A stretch of 64,000 nucleotides of DNA from Tetracladium setigerum (GCA_031472005.1 PZJY01000005.1:1984001-2048000); one strand, 5' to 3'; positions 11,811-24,844 are shown, counted from the first letter of the stretch. Numbers and translations are program-made. The notes: generated by a model from the sequence alone, not told the origin.

Positions 11811-14083
11811 ATGGTGGTCAGCAGAACCTTACGAGCGAGCGGGTGCGCCGCCTGCCGAGTATCACTCTTGCGGTGCTTCACATCTGTACCAGCCAGTTCC
11901 TTTCGAGTACAGCAGCATATTGCCGCAAGACAGACAGCATCTCCGCATTCCGTTCAGCAAATCCGACGATCAACAAATCAGGCAAACAATGGAAACGGAA
12001 TTGGTAACGAGAGTGGCCTATTGGAGCACGGGAATGTCGAAGCAGAGGTGGAAGCAGGTGTAGAACTCGAGGAGTTGGAATCTGACGACCTAGAGGCAGA
12101 GGGCCTTGCCACGCAGAAATCCTCTGCGACAGATTCACCCTCATCATTGCCGTGGTACCTCCAGGTGGATGCGCCTAAAAGCGAAGCTCGCCCGTTATCT
12201 GAACGACAACGAATCCCAGAACTCCCAGAATTTTCCCCTCCAATATTACAGCCACTGCTCCAACAAATTTCCGTTGATCTGGGTTTGGATGACCTTACAA
12301 TTCTGGACCTTCGAAAAATCGACCCTCCGCCCGCTTTAGGAGCCAATCTCATGATGGTCATTGGCACAACTCGAAGTGAAAAGCATCTACACGTTTCGGC
12401 AGATAGGTTATGCCGATGGCTCAGAAGTAATTACCAATTGCGACCAGATGCCGATGGATTGCTAGGAAGAAATGAGCTCAAGTTGAAGCTCAAGCGCAAA
12501 GCGAAAAGGGCAAAGCTGATGGGTAGTGCCATCGATGAGTCTGCGGACGACGGAGTTCGGACGGGCTGGGTTTGTGTCGACGTGGGCGTAGTTGAGGAAG
12601 GCTTCAAAAGAACTGAGTTTCCTGCGGAACAGGATTTCGTTGGATTCGGACGTCGGACTGAAGGAGTCAGAATTGTGGTGCAAATGCTCACGGAAGAAAA
12701 GAGAACAGAAATTGATCTTGAGAAGCTGTGGGGTGGCATCATTAAGACGGGCGGGGTAGTGGAGGTTGATGAAGAATTCGATGAACCTCGTCTGGGAGTC
12801 AGGGAGACTCTCCATAATGCCCCGCCGCCTCCAAAGATTAAGCCACTCGGTGGAAGTTGGAGCAATGGTATTTCCCCATATTGTCCAAGACACGCCGATT
12901 TCACACGTCGGCCCGCCGTCAATCAGGCCAACTCGAATCACACTTGGCCACTTTCCCCGAGTTTGATGTTTACCAAACTTACGGTGTTGGGAGTTTGGAA
13001 AGTCTTCGAGAATCGGTTCAACAAAAACTTGCCCTACTCCAATACGAGGAGGCACAACGTTACATCCAAGATTGTTCCGAAGGAGAACCGTTATTAGGCA
13101 ACGGCGAATGGAGGAGATTCTTCTTGGACAATTTAAGGACTCACCTGGAAAACCTGCCAACTAGGCAAGCACTAATAGAATTGGGAGAGGGACCATCTGA
13201 CCATGCGTCGACAGGATTCTTGAGATGCTTCTATGACACCATCACTCTTTTCCCGAACCAAGCTGGTGCAGAGGCAAGGTTATGGCTTTGTTGTTGGGCT
13301 CATGCTCAACAACATACTGGTTATTCAGTACCCTCGTTGATTTCTGTTTTTGAAGAGGTACAGGAATCCGGGGTTGAGATTGGAACTCGTTCTTATCTTG
13401 AGCTTCTGGAAAGTATTCTCAAGCAAGCACCTGAGCTTGGGTTCAATTACCACGGCCCCCCACCGCATATTACAGATTTCGCCACTCAGGTCATTCAGGT
13501 GATGAACGATCAGGGTTTGCAAATACTGAGCCAAGATGTTCTCTTGCGACTGCAACAGGCCGTGGCGCCCGGGCTAGAAGAAAATGTTCCTGCGTACTCC
13601 ATCTACACAAATGAGCTGGAAACATTCAATCTCCCAAGTCGACCGATGATAGCACTTCAGAAGCGTATCCATATACTTATCACAAATCTTAATGTAGATT
13701 TGTTCGACGAAGCAACAAGAATGTCGCTAATGGAAATTTATGCCCGTCAGCATAATTGGGTGGAGTTTTGGGAAATCTGGAATATGGCGGCCCGCCATGG
13801 AAGGGCACGCTCGGCAGAATTTTACGCGAACATGTTTGTTCTTGTAGCAACAGCACAGCATCAGAATGGCTGCCAGACTGTCTTGCGCACCTGGGTCTCT
13901 AAAATGTCGGAGGAAGGAACCGAGGTGAAGCTTGAAGGAAATGTCGCCTCAGCTGTGGAATGCTGCCTTCAGATTGCAGACCCAAATGTTGAGACGGATT
14001 ATTTGGAAGACCCAAACAACGCTGGGGAATGGGTTCGGATCTGGGGAAGATGTCAAGCAGAGGGAGTGGATGCGCTCAAATGA
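11811..14083 (+). CDS. atp25: ATP synthase expression protein Atp25, mitochondrial, with a frame break
   Basis: Two-domain mitochondrial protein. The N-terminal half is a ribosome-silencing-factor (RsfS/DUF143) domain, seen here as LDDLTILDLRKI...MMVIGTTRSEKHLHVSADRL. The C-terminal half supports ATP9 mRNA stability and Atp9 ring assembly. The ATG at 11811 begins an Arg-rich presequence. The N half lies in one frame and the C half in another; they change over near 12874-12877. One extra C in that C4 run gives RRFHTSARRQ leading directly into the C half, for 757 residues. An alternative is a 59-nt GT-AG intron at 12868-12926, which also restores frame but removes the FHTSARR motif and lacks a clear branch site. 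I favour the one-base deficit. Confidence 0.88.
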
Positions 14084-14400
14084 AACTGTATGACTATGTA
14101 GAACCAATTGTACAACATATACCAATACCCTCTCTTCATTCCAGGACTTCTCAGGTGCGCGGGACGGGCCTTCCATCGTCAGGTCAACGCCAGCCAATGA
14201 AACGCCACAAACCAACCTCCTGACGCTAATTTCGGCTGCTCAAAGCGACCAGCTGGTGACCTCTTGTTATTGACTTTCCTTCACCACAGCTGAAAAGTTT
14301 CTATTACTTTAACTCATATATAAACCTTATCCCCTCTTCGTAACATTTTCCTGATTTCTCTTCATATGAATATCGTCCTTGATATTTCCATCCCCCAAAT
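14084..14400. promoter_or_regulatory. Promoter region of S1/P1 nuclease gene
   Basis: 317 bp between ATP25 and the nuclease ATG. A TATATAAA-type element lies at about 14316-14323, roughly 80 bp before the ATG. Nothing else is recognised. Confidence 0.45.
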
Positions 14401-15532
14401 ATGAAGTTCCCAACACTCCCCTCCTTCTCCTTCTTCCTCTCCCAACCACCCTAGCCTGGGGTTCTCTCGGCCACGAAACTGTAGCCTACATAGCAACTAA
14501 CTTTGTCTCTCCACAAACAGCATCTCTCTTCCAAAATATTCTTCACAATGACACAGAACACTATCTCGCTGGCGTTGCCACTTGGGCTGATTCCTTCCGC
14601 TACACTGCCGCTGGGAGGTTTTCCGCTCCGCTGCATTTCATCGATGCTGAAGATACGCCTCCGACTGCTTGCGGCGTGAAGTATTCGAGAGATTGTGGGG
14701 GGAACGGGTGTGTCGTTGGGGCTATTTTGAATTATGTTAGTTTCACTTTTTCGGGAGGATTTGTTGGCCTGATACTGATTATACATGATCTAGACGAACC
14801 AGTTGTTGGATCCAGAGCTTCCCCCATATCGAAAAACGATGGCAGCAAAAGTATGTATCCTTCAACTACTAGTGCTTCTCTTCGCTGACAATTGCAACAG
14901 TTCATCGTTCACGTGAGTACAGTAACTCCTCTCCGCTTGTGCCACAACATACAATGTGTCTGTAGTTTGTATACTCACTATCAACCCTATAGTTTTTGGG
15001 AGATATCCACCAACCACTCCACGATGAAGGACTCTTCCGCGGCGGAAATTCTATCTCTGTAAATTTCACCAACAAAGTCGTAAATCTCCACCATGTCTGG
15101 GATACCTCCATCCCCGAACACCTGATCGGCGGCTACTCTCTCGCCTACGCCTCCGCATGGGCTAATAACATTAGTATTGCCATCTCAGAGGGGGTTTATC
15201 AACCTCTTGCCGAGCAATGGCTTGAGGGAATCAGTCTGAATGATCCAATTACGACGGCATTGGGTTGGGCAACGGAAGCTAATGCATTTGTGTGTACGAC
15301 TGTTTTGCCTAGTGGGGTGGAAGGTGTAGAGGGAAAAGAACTGAGTGGTGAGTATTATGATGAAGGGATTAAGGTGGTGCAATTGCAGATTGCTAGGGCA
15401 GGTTACAGGTAGGCAGCTTCTCCTTCTGTTTCTGTTCTTGGTGGAGAAGGGTTGCTGATCTGAATGTGCAGACTTGCGAGATGGTTAGATTTGATTGCTT
15501 CCGCTATTCTGGTTGAGAAACCAGAACTGTAG
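14401..15532 (+). CDS. Secreted S1/P1-family zinc nuclease, frame break in signal peptide
   Basis: Extracellular single-strand nuclease/3'-nucleotidase. Proposed exons are 14401-14735, 14794-14850, 14901-14912, 14993-15408 and 15472-15532. Expected ligands of the tri-zinc site are present: the mature N-terminal Trp and His (WGSLGHET), Asp in TWADSFR, His in PLHFID, His in FIVH, Asp and His in FLGDIHQPLH, and His and Asp in LHHVWD. Exon 3 is only 12 nt and codes FIVH, including one ligand. The coding frame has no ATG of its own. The ATG at 14401 (MKFPTLP) reaches it only if the C4 run 14418-14421 had one more C, which would create a textbook signal peptide ending LPTTLA before WGSLGH. The product would be 293 residues. 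Confidence 0.88.
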
Positions 15533-16018
15533 GTGACGCTCTATTTCGCATTTATATATATATAAATATTTGGATCGGCTATGTTTCTTGTAAAACTAGA
15601 TAACACATAATGTGCGAAGGATATTGGGCCATTTTGGACACAAAAGGACGAGCGGTACTGTTGAGCCTCTACAGGCTCGGAGCAATCAGAAGTTCTCCAG
15701 TTTACAACCAGCACTTGAAGTGAAGCCATGTTTTAGAGCCCGCTTACAGGCTTGTTTTGGTGACTGCTTCTCCCAAGTGAATAATATGTATCTGCTTCAG
15801 CAGTTTTCTTCTTGAATTTGATTTAAACCAATCAATTTCCAACTTGGGTCGTACAATTCCACTAGCCGAAGTAAACAAACACCATAAAAATGCTGGTATT
15901 TCTATCTCTATGATCAGGATACCGCCAAACACCCCTCTCCCTCTGTCTGACGCTAAATGCATGATTCTGTCCTTCCCAATGCAACATGTACAGTACCGTC
16001 TCAAAAACACTTTCGCCT
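15533..16018. other. Convergent 3' intergenic region
   Basis: About 0.49 kb between two converging genes. It holds an AT-rich TATATATATA stretch near 15553. No gene is seen. Confidence 0.5.
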
Positions 16019-16843
16019 CTATTCCAACAGAAACCTCAAAAATGCTTGTGCAACCCCCACCCCGTCCTGGTTTTTATCCACCCTTCCCATCGCATCCTTG
16101 AAATGCTCATCGTCAAAAATGCCTGAGGCGTGCCTAGTCTTCAAAAGCTCCCGCATAATCTCCTCGTTGAACTCCGGATGTCCCTGAACGGTGATGAGTC
16201 TCTTCGAAATGTACATTCCTTGCACGGCGCATTTCTCAGTGTAGGCTAGCGGTTCGGTTCCTTCTGGGTACTCATATACTATATCTCTATGCATTTGATG
16301 TATTGCCTGTTTTCACAAACTCATTGTTAGCGGGGTGATTGAGATATGTGGTGGTCGAATAGTGGGGTAAGGGTTCGTTCTCCGTACCAAAGCAGTCTTT
16401 CCAAAAATCTCCTGCCCTTTCTTCGTCAAATCTACAGCAGTGACACTAGTTTCCCAACCCTTATCACTCCTCGCGACTTTGACCCCCATCGCTCTCCCGA
16501 TGATTTGGTGTCCAAAGCACACTCCAATAATGCGGACTCTCCTCTGTGCCAACACCTGCTTGGTGAACTCTACCAATTTCAAAATCCATGGCTCGTCCTC
16601 GAAAGAGTTGTGACGGGAGCCACTCAGAAGGACACCGTCTATGTCATCGAGGGATGGGTAGGCTTGTGCAGTCACAACATCGTATTTAGAGAGAATGAGA
16701 GAGGTGGTGGGTATGTTGGAGGCGAGAGCAGCCGAGTGAAGGAGGGAGGTGAAGACGCCGCCGTAGCCGCCGTATTTGGCTCGAGTCCCGTCGAGGGGAG
16801 TGTCACATTCGAGGATGGCGATGCGGAGGGGGAGCTCTGGCAT
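16019..16843 (-). CDS. Class I glutamine amidotransferase-like protein
   Basis: Exons are 16843-16388 and 16306-16019, with an 81-nt intron (GTACGG..AAACAG), giving 247 residues. The nucleophile Cys lies in GVCFGHQIIGRAMG and the His-Glu pair in VQGHPEF, so the triad of a class I glutamine amidotransferase is complete. The protein is a free-standing amidotransferase domain of the GMP-synthase-like type without a synthetase module. Fungal members of this size are cytosolic proteins of uncertain substrate. The open frame extends upstream of 16843, but the first ATG gives MPELPLRIAILECDTP, the usual first beta strand. It shares a divergent 0.93 kb region with the MFS gene. Confidence 0.9.
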
Positions 16844-17778
16844 GGTTAAGGTGGGTAAGAATGGAAAGAGTAATAAATATATATATGAGTGTTTAGAGTC
16901 ACTCACTCACTCACTGACAGAGGGGGAGTGAGTGGGAAGTAAAGAATGTAAATATCCGGGGGGATCTTATCGATAAGGAAACGACATCGGAGGTGGATTG
17001 ACTCAGTCGAGGTCATTGGGTGGCAACCAAAACAAAATTAGCGAGGAAATATTAAATGAGGAAGGAACTTCCTGACATATCAATATCCGCCTCTGTTGCG
17101 CGCTACATGATTTCTTGTTTGTCGAGGTTTGGACTTTGCCTATTGACAGATTGCTTTGTATTCTCAAGGTCAAACTCACATATCTCTTCAGCTATCAAGA
17201 GAACTACAACATGGTCAGATGATCTCCGAAGCTGTGCTACTTCATGGGCAGGGTGCTGCTCGCAAAGCACCGAAGGATGCGAGAGTGGGATACTCCCCTG
17301 GTACTGCTTAACACCACCAAACTCCGACAAAGGGCCTGGAAGGGCAATAAAGGATGAGCACAAGACCGGAGCTCCAGTCTTTAGCGGGATGCAGCAAGCA
17401 TGCAATTGCTATGTAAAACGCGGGACCACCCCTAATTGGCCTCATATGCCTTGAGCTCCAATCCCTACAGCAACTCTGTACCCGCAAGCTTCATTATTTC
17501 TTCATCATTTCGTTTTCGTATGGTTGTCCAAAGTGTTGCCTGGTTGTTACTCGTCCAGTACTCATTTTGAAGTCTTCTTTTTCCAACTTCATTCGCCTTT
17601 AAACAAGATTGTCTCTTCACCGTTAGAAGAAGAAGGGGAGAATGCTTTGTTCAGCCCAAGTCTTTGAAGCGACTCCAAAAGCCAACCTTTCCTACCACAC
17701 AAGAAGCTAATTTTAAGAAATTTGTTCTTTTAATCTCCTTCAATTTTAGTGCATATTCCTCCTCCAGAAACAAGAAGG
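16844..17778. promoter_or_regulatory. Divergent intergenic region, amidotransferase / MFS transporter
   Basis: Holds both upstream regions. A short ACTC repeat lies at about 16901-16916 and a GATCTTATCGATAAGGA near-palindrome at about 16963-16979. The ORFs inside have no recognisable product. Confidence 0.4.
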
Positions 17779-19831
17779 ATGACAATTTCTGAGCAGAAGG
17801 CAAGGCCGAGCTCCAGCAGTAGTTCGGATGGAGAACCCTCCAAACCAGACGAGAGAACTTCACTTCTGTCAGCCCAACAACATAATGGGTACAGCACATC
17901 GAAAGGTACCGACGATGAAGATTCAACGGACGTCGATATCGAGGCCGGAACATTCGAGGCCCTTGTTGTTCGTTCGGATGCCTTCAACCCCCATCTTGGT
18001 ATGGAACCGGCCTCACAAGAGACGGCAATGCTTCGAGGACCACGAGTCTACCGACGAGGGTCAAGAGCTTCAAACCATATAGGGCATGAAAATGAGATCG
18101 ACGACGACGATAATGAAGGCGATGAAGAAGCCAGTCCTTTCCTAGCCGGCGTCAGTGTTACCCGATTCTGGTTGATATTTTCCGGAATACTGGTCATGTA
18201 CTGGGTGGCTTGTTTCGACTCTACCATTATGGTTTCCACTCATCCTATCTTGAGCTCTGAGTTCCACAGCGCAAATAGCGCCTCTTGGTTGTCCACATCG
18301 TTCCTTCTTACCTCAACGTCGTTCCAAGCTATGTGGGGTCGTTTGTCTGATACGCTCGGAAGGAGAAAGCCATATCTGTTCACCACATCAATCTTTTTTC
18401 TAGGAACGATATGGTGTGGAGCAGCGACTTCTATGCTTAGCTTCATCTTTGCGAGGGCTTTCTGTGGGCTGGGTGCTGGAGGAATGTTGACTATAGCTTC
18501 CATTATCATCAGTGATTTGGTTCCAATCGAGGTCCGAGGAACGTATCAGTCATACATCAATATTCTATTTGGTATAGGATCTGCCTCTGGTGCGGCATTT
18601 GGGGGAGCGATCGCTGACACTTTTGGCTGGCGTGTAAGTTCTTTGGTACTCCTGACTTTGCGGACACTTACTGACATTAAATCCAGTGGGAATTTTACTT
18701 GCAACTTCCGGCTATTGGTCTTTGTCTTGCAGCCGCTTATGTGACGATTCCGTTTGATCTTGGTCTTTCGAAAGGGTCTAAGCAGAAATCAGTCTTGGAA
18801 GCAATGAAAGTCTTCGACTTCAAGGGCTCAATTCTTCTTACAACCTCAGTCACCTTTTTCATTCTTGGCCTTGTAAGTACTTCCATCTTCGTACCGAAAG
18901 CATACTGAAACCTCCTCAAGAACCTTGGAGGGAATGTTTACGCCTGGACGCACCCATTCGTCATTTCATCCCTCATAATATTCATCATATCCGTCCCTGC
19001 CTTCATCTACACCGAATCCCATGTCGCCCTCCCCATCATGCCTCTCTCGGTCATAACCCAAAACCCACGCGCCGGCCTTGTCTTCTCCAACTTCACAGCC
19101 GCCATTCTCGCCAACGCAGTCATGTTCAACATCCCTCTTTTCTTCCAAGCCGTCCTCCTCGAATCCGCTACTCAATCTGGGTTACGTCTTATGGTCCCCT
19201 CGATTGCCGGTGCGGCCATTGGCACTTTTACCGGATTTTACATCACATATTCGAAACAGCTTAAAATTCCCTTGATTACCGGCGCTGTGTTTTGTCTGAT
19301 TGGTACGGTGGGGTTGACTTGTATGAGGAAGGATTTACCCTCTTGGGCTTATGTTTTGTTCCTTATTCCTGCCAGTGTTGGACAAGGATTCTTGTTTCCA
19401 AGTGCATTCATCGCTCTTCTTGCCGTGTCAGAACAAGTTGAGCAGGCCGTGGTGACAAGCACTTTGATTTTGTGGCGGTCCCTTGGTATAGTGCTGGGAG
19501 TGGCGAGTAGTAGTCTCGTTTTGCAGAATGCTCTGAGATTCTATTTGGAGGAGTTTGTGGTTGGTTCTGATAAAGAAGATGTAGGTTGTCCCTTGTAAAG
19601 TTATTAACTCCAAGACTTCGCTTTTGCTAATGCATCTATTCTCAGATTATCCAACAGGTCCGCAAATCAGTAACAGCTATTGCAAAACTCGAACAACCAT
19701 ACAGAGATCAAGTCATCGACGCTTACGCCGCGTCGTTGAGAGTCACGTTCATGATGGCGGTTATAATAGCAGTGGTTACGGTTTTGATTGCCATTCCACT
19801 GAGGCTTCCAAAGCTGGGTCAGAAGAAGTGA
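17779..19831 (+). CDS. MFS transporter, DHA2 type (Vba/Fnx-like)
   Basis: Exons are 17779-18633, 18687-18872, 18921-19580 and 19646-19831; all junctions are phase 0 and the total is 628 residues. A long Ser/Asp-rich cytosolic N-terminus with a TSLL dileucine-type motif precedes the membrane domain. MFS motif A is seen as WGRLSDTLGRRK after the second helix, and FARAFCGLGAGGMLTIASII matches the fourth helix. The helix count looks like 14, as in the DHA2 group that includes vacuolar basic amino acid permeases and multidrug exporters. The dileucine and acidic N-terminus fit a vacuolar site, but substrate and location are inference. The ATG at 17779 is the first in frame; an upstream GTG is ignored. 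Confidence 0.9.
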
Positions 19832-21334
19832 AAACATTTTTGTCAATTTGGAAGCATTTATGAGTTCAAGAAGTAGGGGGAAACAAGGTATAGACCTTGA
19901 AAGGAAACGATGGAATTGGAAAGCAAAAGTTAATCTCGGGAAAATTTCAGCACGGATTTCTGGTTCATAGTACAGTACTGTCCACGCGACAGGACACGTC
20001 AGATTGCAAGGGGTTTTCAGATTTATGTAACTATGCCAAAATTAATCACTGGGTTCCCTGTCCCATGATCCTGATGTACTGTGCTGTACATGAATGGAGC
20101 CGTACGCTCCAGCCTGATTCAGTAATACAATCAAATCTCACCTTCCTCACTTTGATATAAGGAGTGTACATTCACATTCGAACAGCTTATAAGCCCAGTA
20201 CGTGTCTGCACACAACTACTCTTTCTGCCAACCGGCGCAAACCTTACACCATGGGGGATTACGCCTGAGCGCCGTCTGCGTTTGCGGCCACGTCAGAACA
20301 TCACCAAACCTTGGTCACAGTCACTATACAATGCAATTTTGGGTAACAGAGCAAGATTGAAAAAATTTCGGACATCTGGGAAACTAAGGGCGTGCCAAAA
20401 TTCATCACTGTTAGTTGCATGTCACGTGACCCTTATTCATTGTAAATGAATAGGTAGATAGTGCAATACATTCTAACATTCTTAGAGCAGATTAATAAGA
20501 CTGGATTCTTGTGTTAAGCTACTTCCATGATGACCTTAGCAGCCAGCGGAATAGAGGAGAACGCATGAGAAGAAATCTATACTATTATTGTCAAGGTATA
20601 TTCCTCCTCCTTTGAAGTGTTCAGCCCATGCCCAAGCTTTCCACCCGGAGGCTTGCTTTTTAAGAAAGATAACTATCGACCACCAATAATTGCCTCCTTC
20701 CAAGATGCCGAGATAAAATGCCTCACTCCGAGTACTGTACCTATGTACCAGCAAAGTTGACTAGGCAAGGTCAGTTACTAGGTATCCGTCGTTGAACAAT
20801 ATCCTTATCAGCAGTATTGCAAAGCCGGCGTCGAGCGATTGGGGGATTCCATATCTCAGCACCAGGTCCAGCCTCTTCTTTTTATTTGCTTCTTGCGATA
20901 GATACGCAAATGCCAGATTTGAAACAGGCTGATCGCAGTCCAAGTTACAAGTTACAGGCCCAATATCTTTGGTGCTTTTGTCAGCAGGGTGTTTTGCTGC
21001 TCTTCCCCTCCACAACATCCCACTTGACACCGGAGATGCTCAATACAACCCCAGATTCAAGGCCGTGAGAGAAAAACTCAACCAAAAAATATCAACACGT
21101 TGCCCAACACCCCCGTACACGGCTTACCGACCCCCGAAACACATACCGGAAGTACCAAATACTGCCCTAACCTCTGCACAGTGGCGAAGAAACTCGAATT
21201 CGCGGATCGACGATATAACGACCCCGCCCCCTTGACTTCCCCAGACCCTGACTGATCTGGGGGAACAACCCAAGTGGAAGTACCAATCGCGCATTGCTGG
21301 CATCGCTTTTGGACAACGAAGTCGCTCCCTTGCA
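19832..21334. other. Intergenic, NirA upstream region
   Basis: 1.5 kb without a supported gene. It contains GTACAGTAC at 19970-19978 and GTACTGTAC at 20732-20740, and a related TGTACTGTGCTGTACA near 20075-20090. The last 300 bp is a pyrimidine- and Ala/Pro-codon-rich leader region before the NirA ATG. Confidence 0.45.
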
Positions 21335-24082
21335 ATGGCCTCTATCATGGATGCAGGTCAACCGACAGGTCAGAGTCGTGGCGGAGGAGAAACTGGTGGT
21401 GCTGCTGCTGAGGTTGTCGCTTCTGGGGCGTCCGGACACCCTACCAAGAAGAAGTCGAGGAACTCCAAGGACTCGGCCGCGATCAAACGAAGATGCGTGA
21501 GCACGGCATGTATCGCGTGTCGCAAAAGAAAGTCGAAATGCGACGGGCAGACACCAAGCTGCGCTGCTTGCTCCAGCGTGTATGGGACCGAGTGTGTCTA
21601 CGATCCCAATAGCGATCACCGACGGAAGGGCGTCTACAAGGAGAAAATCGACAGTCTCAAGACCCGCAATTCGACTCTACAAACCCTGATTCACGCAATC
21701 TTGAATGCCGCCGGCGAAGACGAAGCCCTCAAACTCGTGCGCCAAATTCGAACTTGCGAAAGTTTAGACGATGTGGCGGACAGCATATTGAAACAAGAAC
21801 AAGGATTTGAGGATGAGGATTATGATGAGAATGAGGACGCTGCCTACACGACGTCGAGCCTCCCCACTTTCGAGACTGAACTTTCGGGGAAGATGGGGGA
21901 GCTGAGGATAGAGAACGGCGCCGTGCGATTCCTGGGAGGTACTTCGAACTTGATATATCTGGATCCAACAGATGATGAAGCTGGCTTTTCGGGATCGGAG
22001 GTCTACCAACAGCAAGAAGACCCGCTGACAAGTTGGACAACCGTAACAAATGATACGGAAGTGGTGGTTCATCTAATCAACATGTACTTCACATGGCACT
22101 ATCCTTATTTCACAACACTATCTAAAAGCCTTTTCTATCGGGACTTCTTGTATGGAAAACCGCAAGGAACTCCCAAACGGACCATATACTGCTCTAGCTT
22201 GCTTGTTAATGCCATGCTAGCTCTCGGATGCCACTTTACGAACTCCCCCAAAGGCTGTGCAGATCCAAATGACCCCACGACAAAGGGAGATGCATTCTTT
22301 GCAGAGGCGAAGAGGCTGATTGTCGAAAATGACGAATATGAGAAGCCAAAGCTAACTACTATTCAAGCGTTGGCCTTGATGTCTGTCAGAGAGGCAGGAT
22401 GTGGTCGAGAGGCAAAAGGCTGGGTATATTCCGGAATGTCCTTCCGAATGGCACTTGATATGGGATTGAATTTTGATTCCGGAGGAATGACAAACAACAG
22501 AGAAGGGATGGATGAGACTGAAATTGATGCTCGGAGAGTAACCTTCTGGGGTTGCTTTCTTTTCGACAAGTGTTGGTCGAACTATCTCGGTCGTCTGCCG
22601 CAACTCCCAGTATCCAATATCACCGTACCGAAATATGACGTTTTTCCAGACGAAGATTCCGACATGTGGTCTCCATACACAGACAATGGACTCAGTCCAC
22701 TCCACTCTCAAGCCTCGCGAACAAGAGCAGTCGCTCTACAGATCACAGGACTTTGCGAGATAAGTAGCGATCTGATCATCTTCTTCTACCACCCGGACAA
22801 ATCTGTCGGAAGGGCACAGGAACTGAAGAGATTGAGTGAGCTACAAACCAGGCTGGAGACATGGCGAAGAGAATTGCCAAAGGAACTGGAGCCTAAGGAG
22901 GGGCAGCTACCAAATGTATTGCTCATGCAGTAAGTAAAAGTCGAGTCCAGGAAGATGATTTCACTAACACGAAGCAGCATGTTCTTCCACCTACTATATA
23001 TCCATCTCTTCCGCCCCTTTCTGAAATATAACCCTACCAACTCTCCATTACCGGCACATGTTTCTGCCCGAAAGGTCTGTAGCCAAGCTGCAGGCGCAAT
23101 CTCAAAGTTAATGAGACTGTATAAACGAACTTATGGGTTACGACAAATTTGCAACATTGCAGTGTACATAGTCCACAGCGCGTGTACCATACATTTGCTC
23201 AATCTTCCAGAGAAAACAGCAAAACGAGATATCATACACGGAGTCAAGCATCTCGAAGAAATAGCGGAAGACTGGCTGTGCGCACGCCGGACTCTTAGTA
23301 TCCTGAGCGTCCTCGCAAGAAAATGGAAGATCGATCTTCCAGAGGAGGCTGCTGCGGTGTTTGGTCGAACAGATTCGAAGTACGGACATTTCAGTACAGC
23401 TGATGTTCCATCGCCCAAGCAAGAGCTCGTAGTGATGACACCACCTCCAAATGCTTCCAATTCACCGCAAATAATCCCGGCTTCCACTCGATTGCCAAAT
23501 CAAACACACCTTCATCAAAGTATTTACAGCTATCTCCCAGAAGGGAGAAATACAACTTCGAACCCTATACATATGGTTACACCAAATGTTCCACCTCCTT
23601 CACAAACAAACAGAGTCGTATCAGGGGGTGTTGGGTCAATGAATATCCCCAACCAACAAGTGATGTCCTCGATTCCATACAATCGATACTCCGACTCAAC
23701 CAATTCCATGCGGGCAGCCATGACACCGAACAACGATCGAAACAATTCCGCTTCTGAAGCATCAACCATCACACGTCAAGTCAGTCCAAATACCATGTTC
23801 GGAGGCGTAGAGGCACTGGTTGAAAGTCAAGATTGGTGGTTGAGGGATCAAGCGAATTTGTATGGTAACTGGATGAATTTCAGTGGTAGCTCAGCACAAG
23901 ATAATGAGAATGCGCCATCACGAGATGGTGGCTCGAATGGGGCACCCAGGGCGGGGAATGCAGCGAGGGAATTGGATAACATCGCGGGAATTGGCAGAGG
24001 GTTTTACATGTCGCCGAATTCAGGCAATGCCAACAATAATGGAGGTAGCGATGCGTTCGACGACGACTGGACATATGCATGA
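21335..24082 (+). CDS. nirA: Nitrate assimilation transcription factor NirA/NIT-4
   Basis: Zn(II)2Cys6 activator of nitrate and nitrite reductase genes in fungi, acting with the GATA factor AreA. Exons are 21335-22929 and 22978-24082, with a 48-nt intron containing CACTAAC, giving 899 residues. The zinc cluster cysteines are C59, C62, C69, C76, C79 and C87 in CVSTACIACRKRKSKCDG and the following loop, followed by the family-typical DPNSDHRRKGVYKEKIDSLK linker. The middle homology region is seen as SVREAGCGREAKGWVYSGMS, and LNLPEKTAKRDIIHGVKHLE follows later. The C-terminal 300 residues are Asn/Ser/Pro-rich and end in an acidic DAFDDDW. The frame is intact, including a C5 run at 22245-22249. 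Assignment to NirA rests on recognised blocks along the whole length. Confidence 0.9.
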
Positions 24083-24844
24083 TTCATCTGTTTCATATTT
24101 ACTTTGGTGTACGTGGACAAACGACCTGGGACATGGAAATATATATGACTCGTTAATACCTTTCTGAGGTTTTCATGGATGGATATTGGGTAAGGTTGGG
24201 CTTTTGGCATCAAGCGCAGGAGTTGTTGGTTGATAGTCGGGGTGTTTTTGACGCTGTATTTTATTTGCCGTATTTAGTGATTAGTATTGAGACCTCTATC
24301 ACAATTAAAGAGAATTCTTTTATCCACGGTTAAGCGGTCTTCGATCGGTGTACGTCAAGTACAAAGGTTGCGTGTCGAGATTAGGCCAATATTGGGTGAC
24401 ATATCCTTCTCGCTTCTGCTACCATTGAATAAAGTACCGATGTACCTATTCCACTTGCAACCAACAACAAAAGACTAGGTAGAATCAAACAGCGATGCTA
24501 ACAGGATTGATTCAGGTAAGACTTACCTCGCACTTAATTTAGTTTACCTTTTATTTAATCTCCGACGGCGCCTTCCGGCTAAGACTACAGTAGCCCCGCA
24601 GTTCAACGGACTGTTATCATCTCACATCGTTCGTTCCTAAGCTTTCATGTCATCTTCTTTCTACAACAGAAGATAACATACCACCTATCTACCTACCTAC
24701 CTACCTACCCTATACATCTCATCGGCGACCTTCTTCAGACTAATCGAAAACTCTGTGATGATTAGATTCCGCTGATTCCTGAACAACACCAACTTACTCA
24801 CCAATCACCTAAACATCAATCTCAACCAAGAGACTGCATCAAAA
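24083..24844. other. Intergenic between nirA and SRPBCC gene
   Basis: 0.76 kb with no gene. A CTAC tetranucleotide tract lies at about 24689-24709. Confidence 0.5.

Noticed and set aside
12462..13160. 232-codon minus-strand ORF across the ATP25 frame change
   Set aside because: Antisense to conserved ATP25 sequence on both sides; no domain.
18873..18920. Possible frame break in the MFS gene
   Set aside because: A 48-nt GTAAGT..AAG intron joins FILGL to NLGGNVYAW in phase; no lesion.
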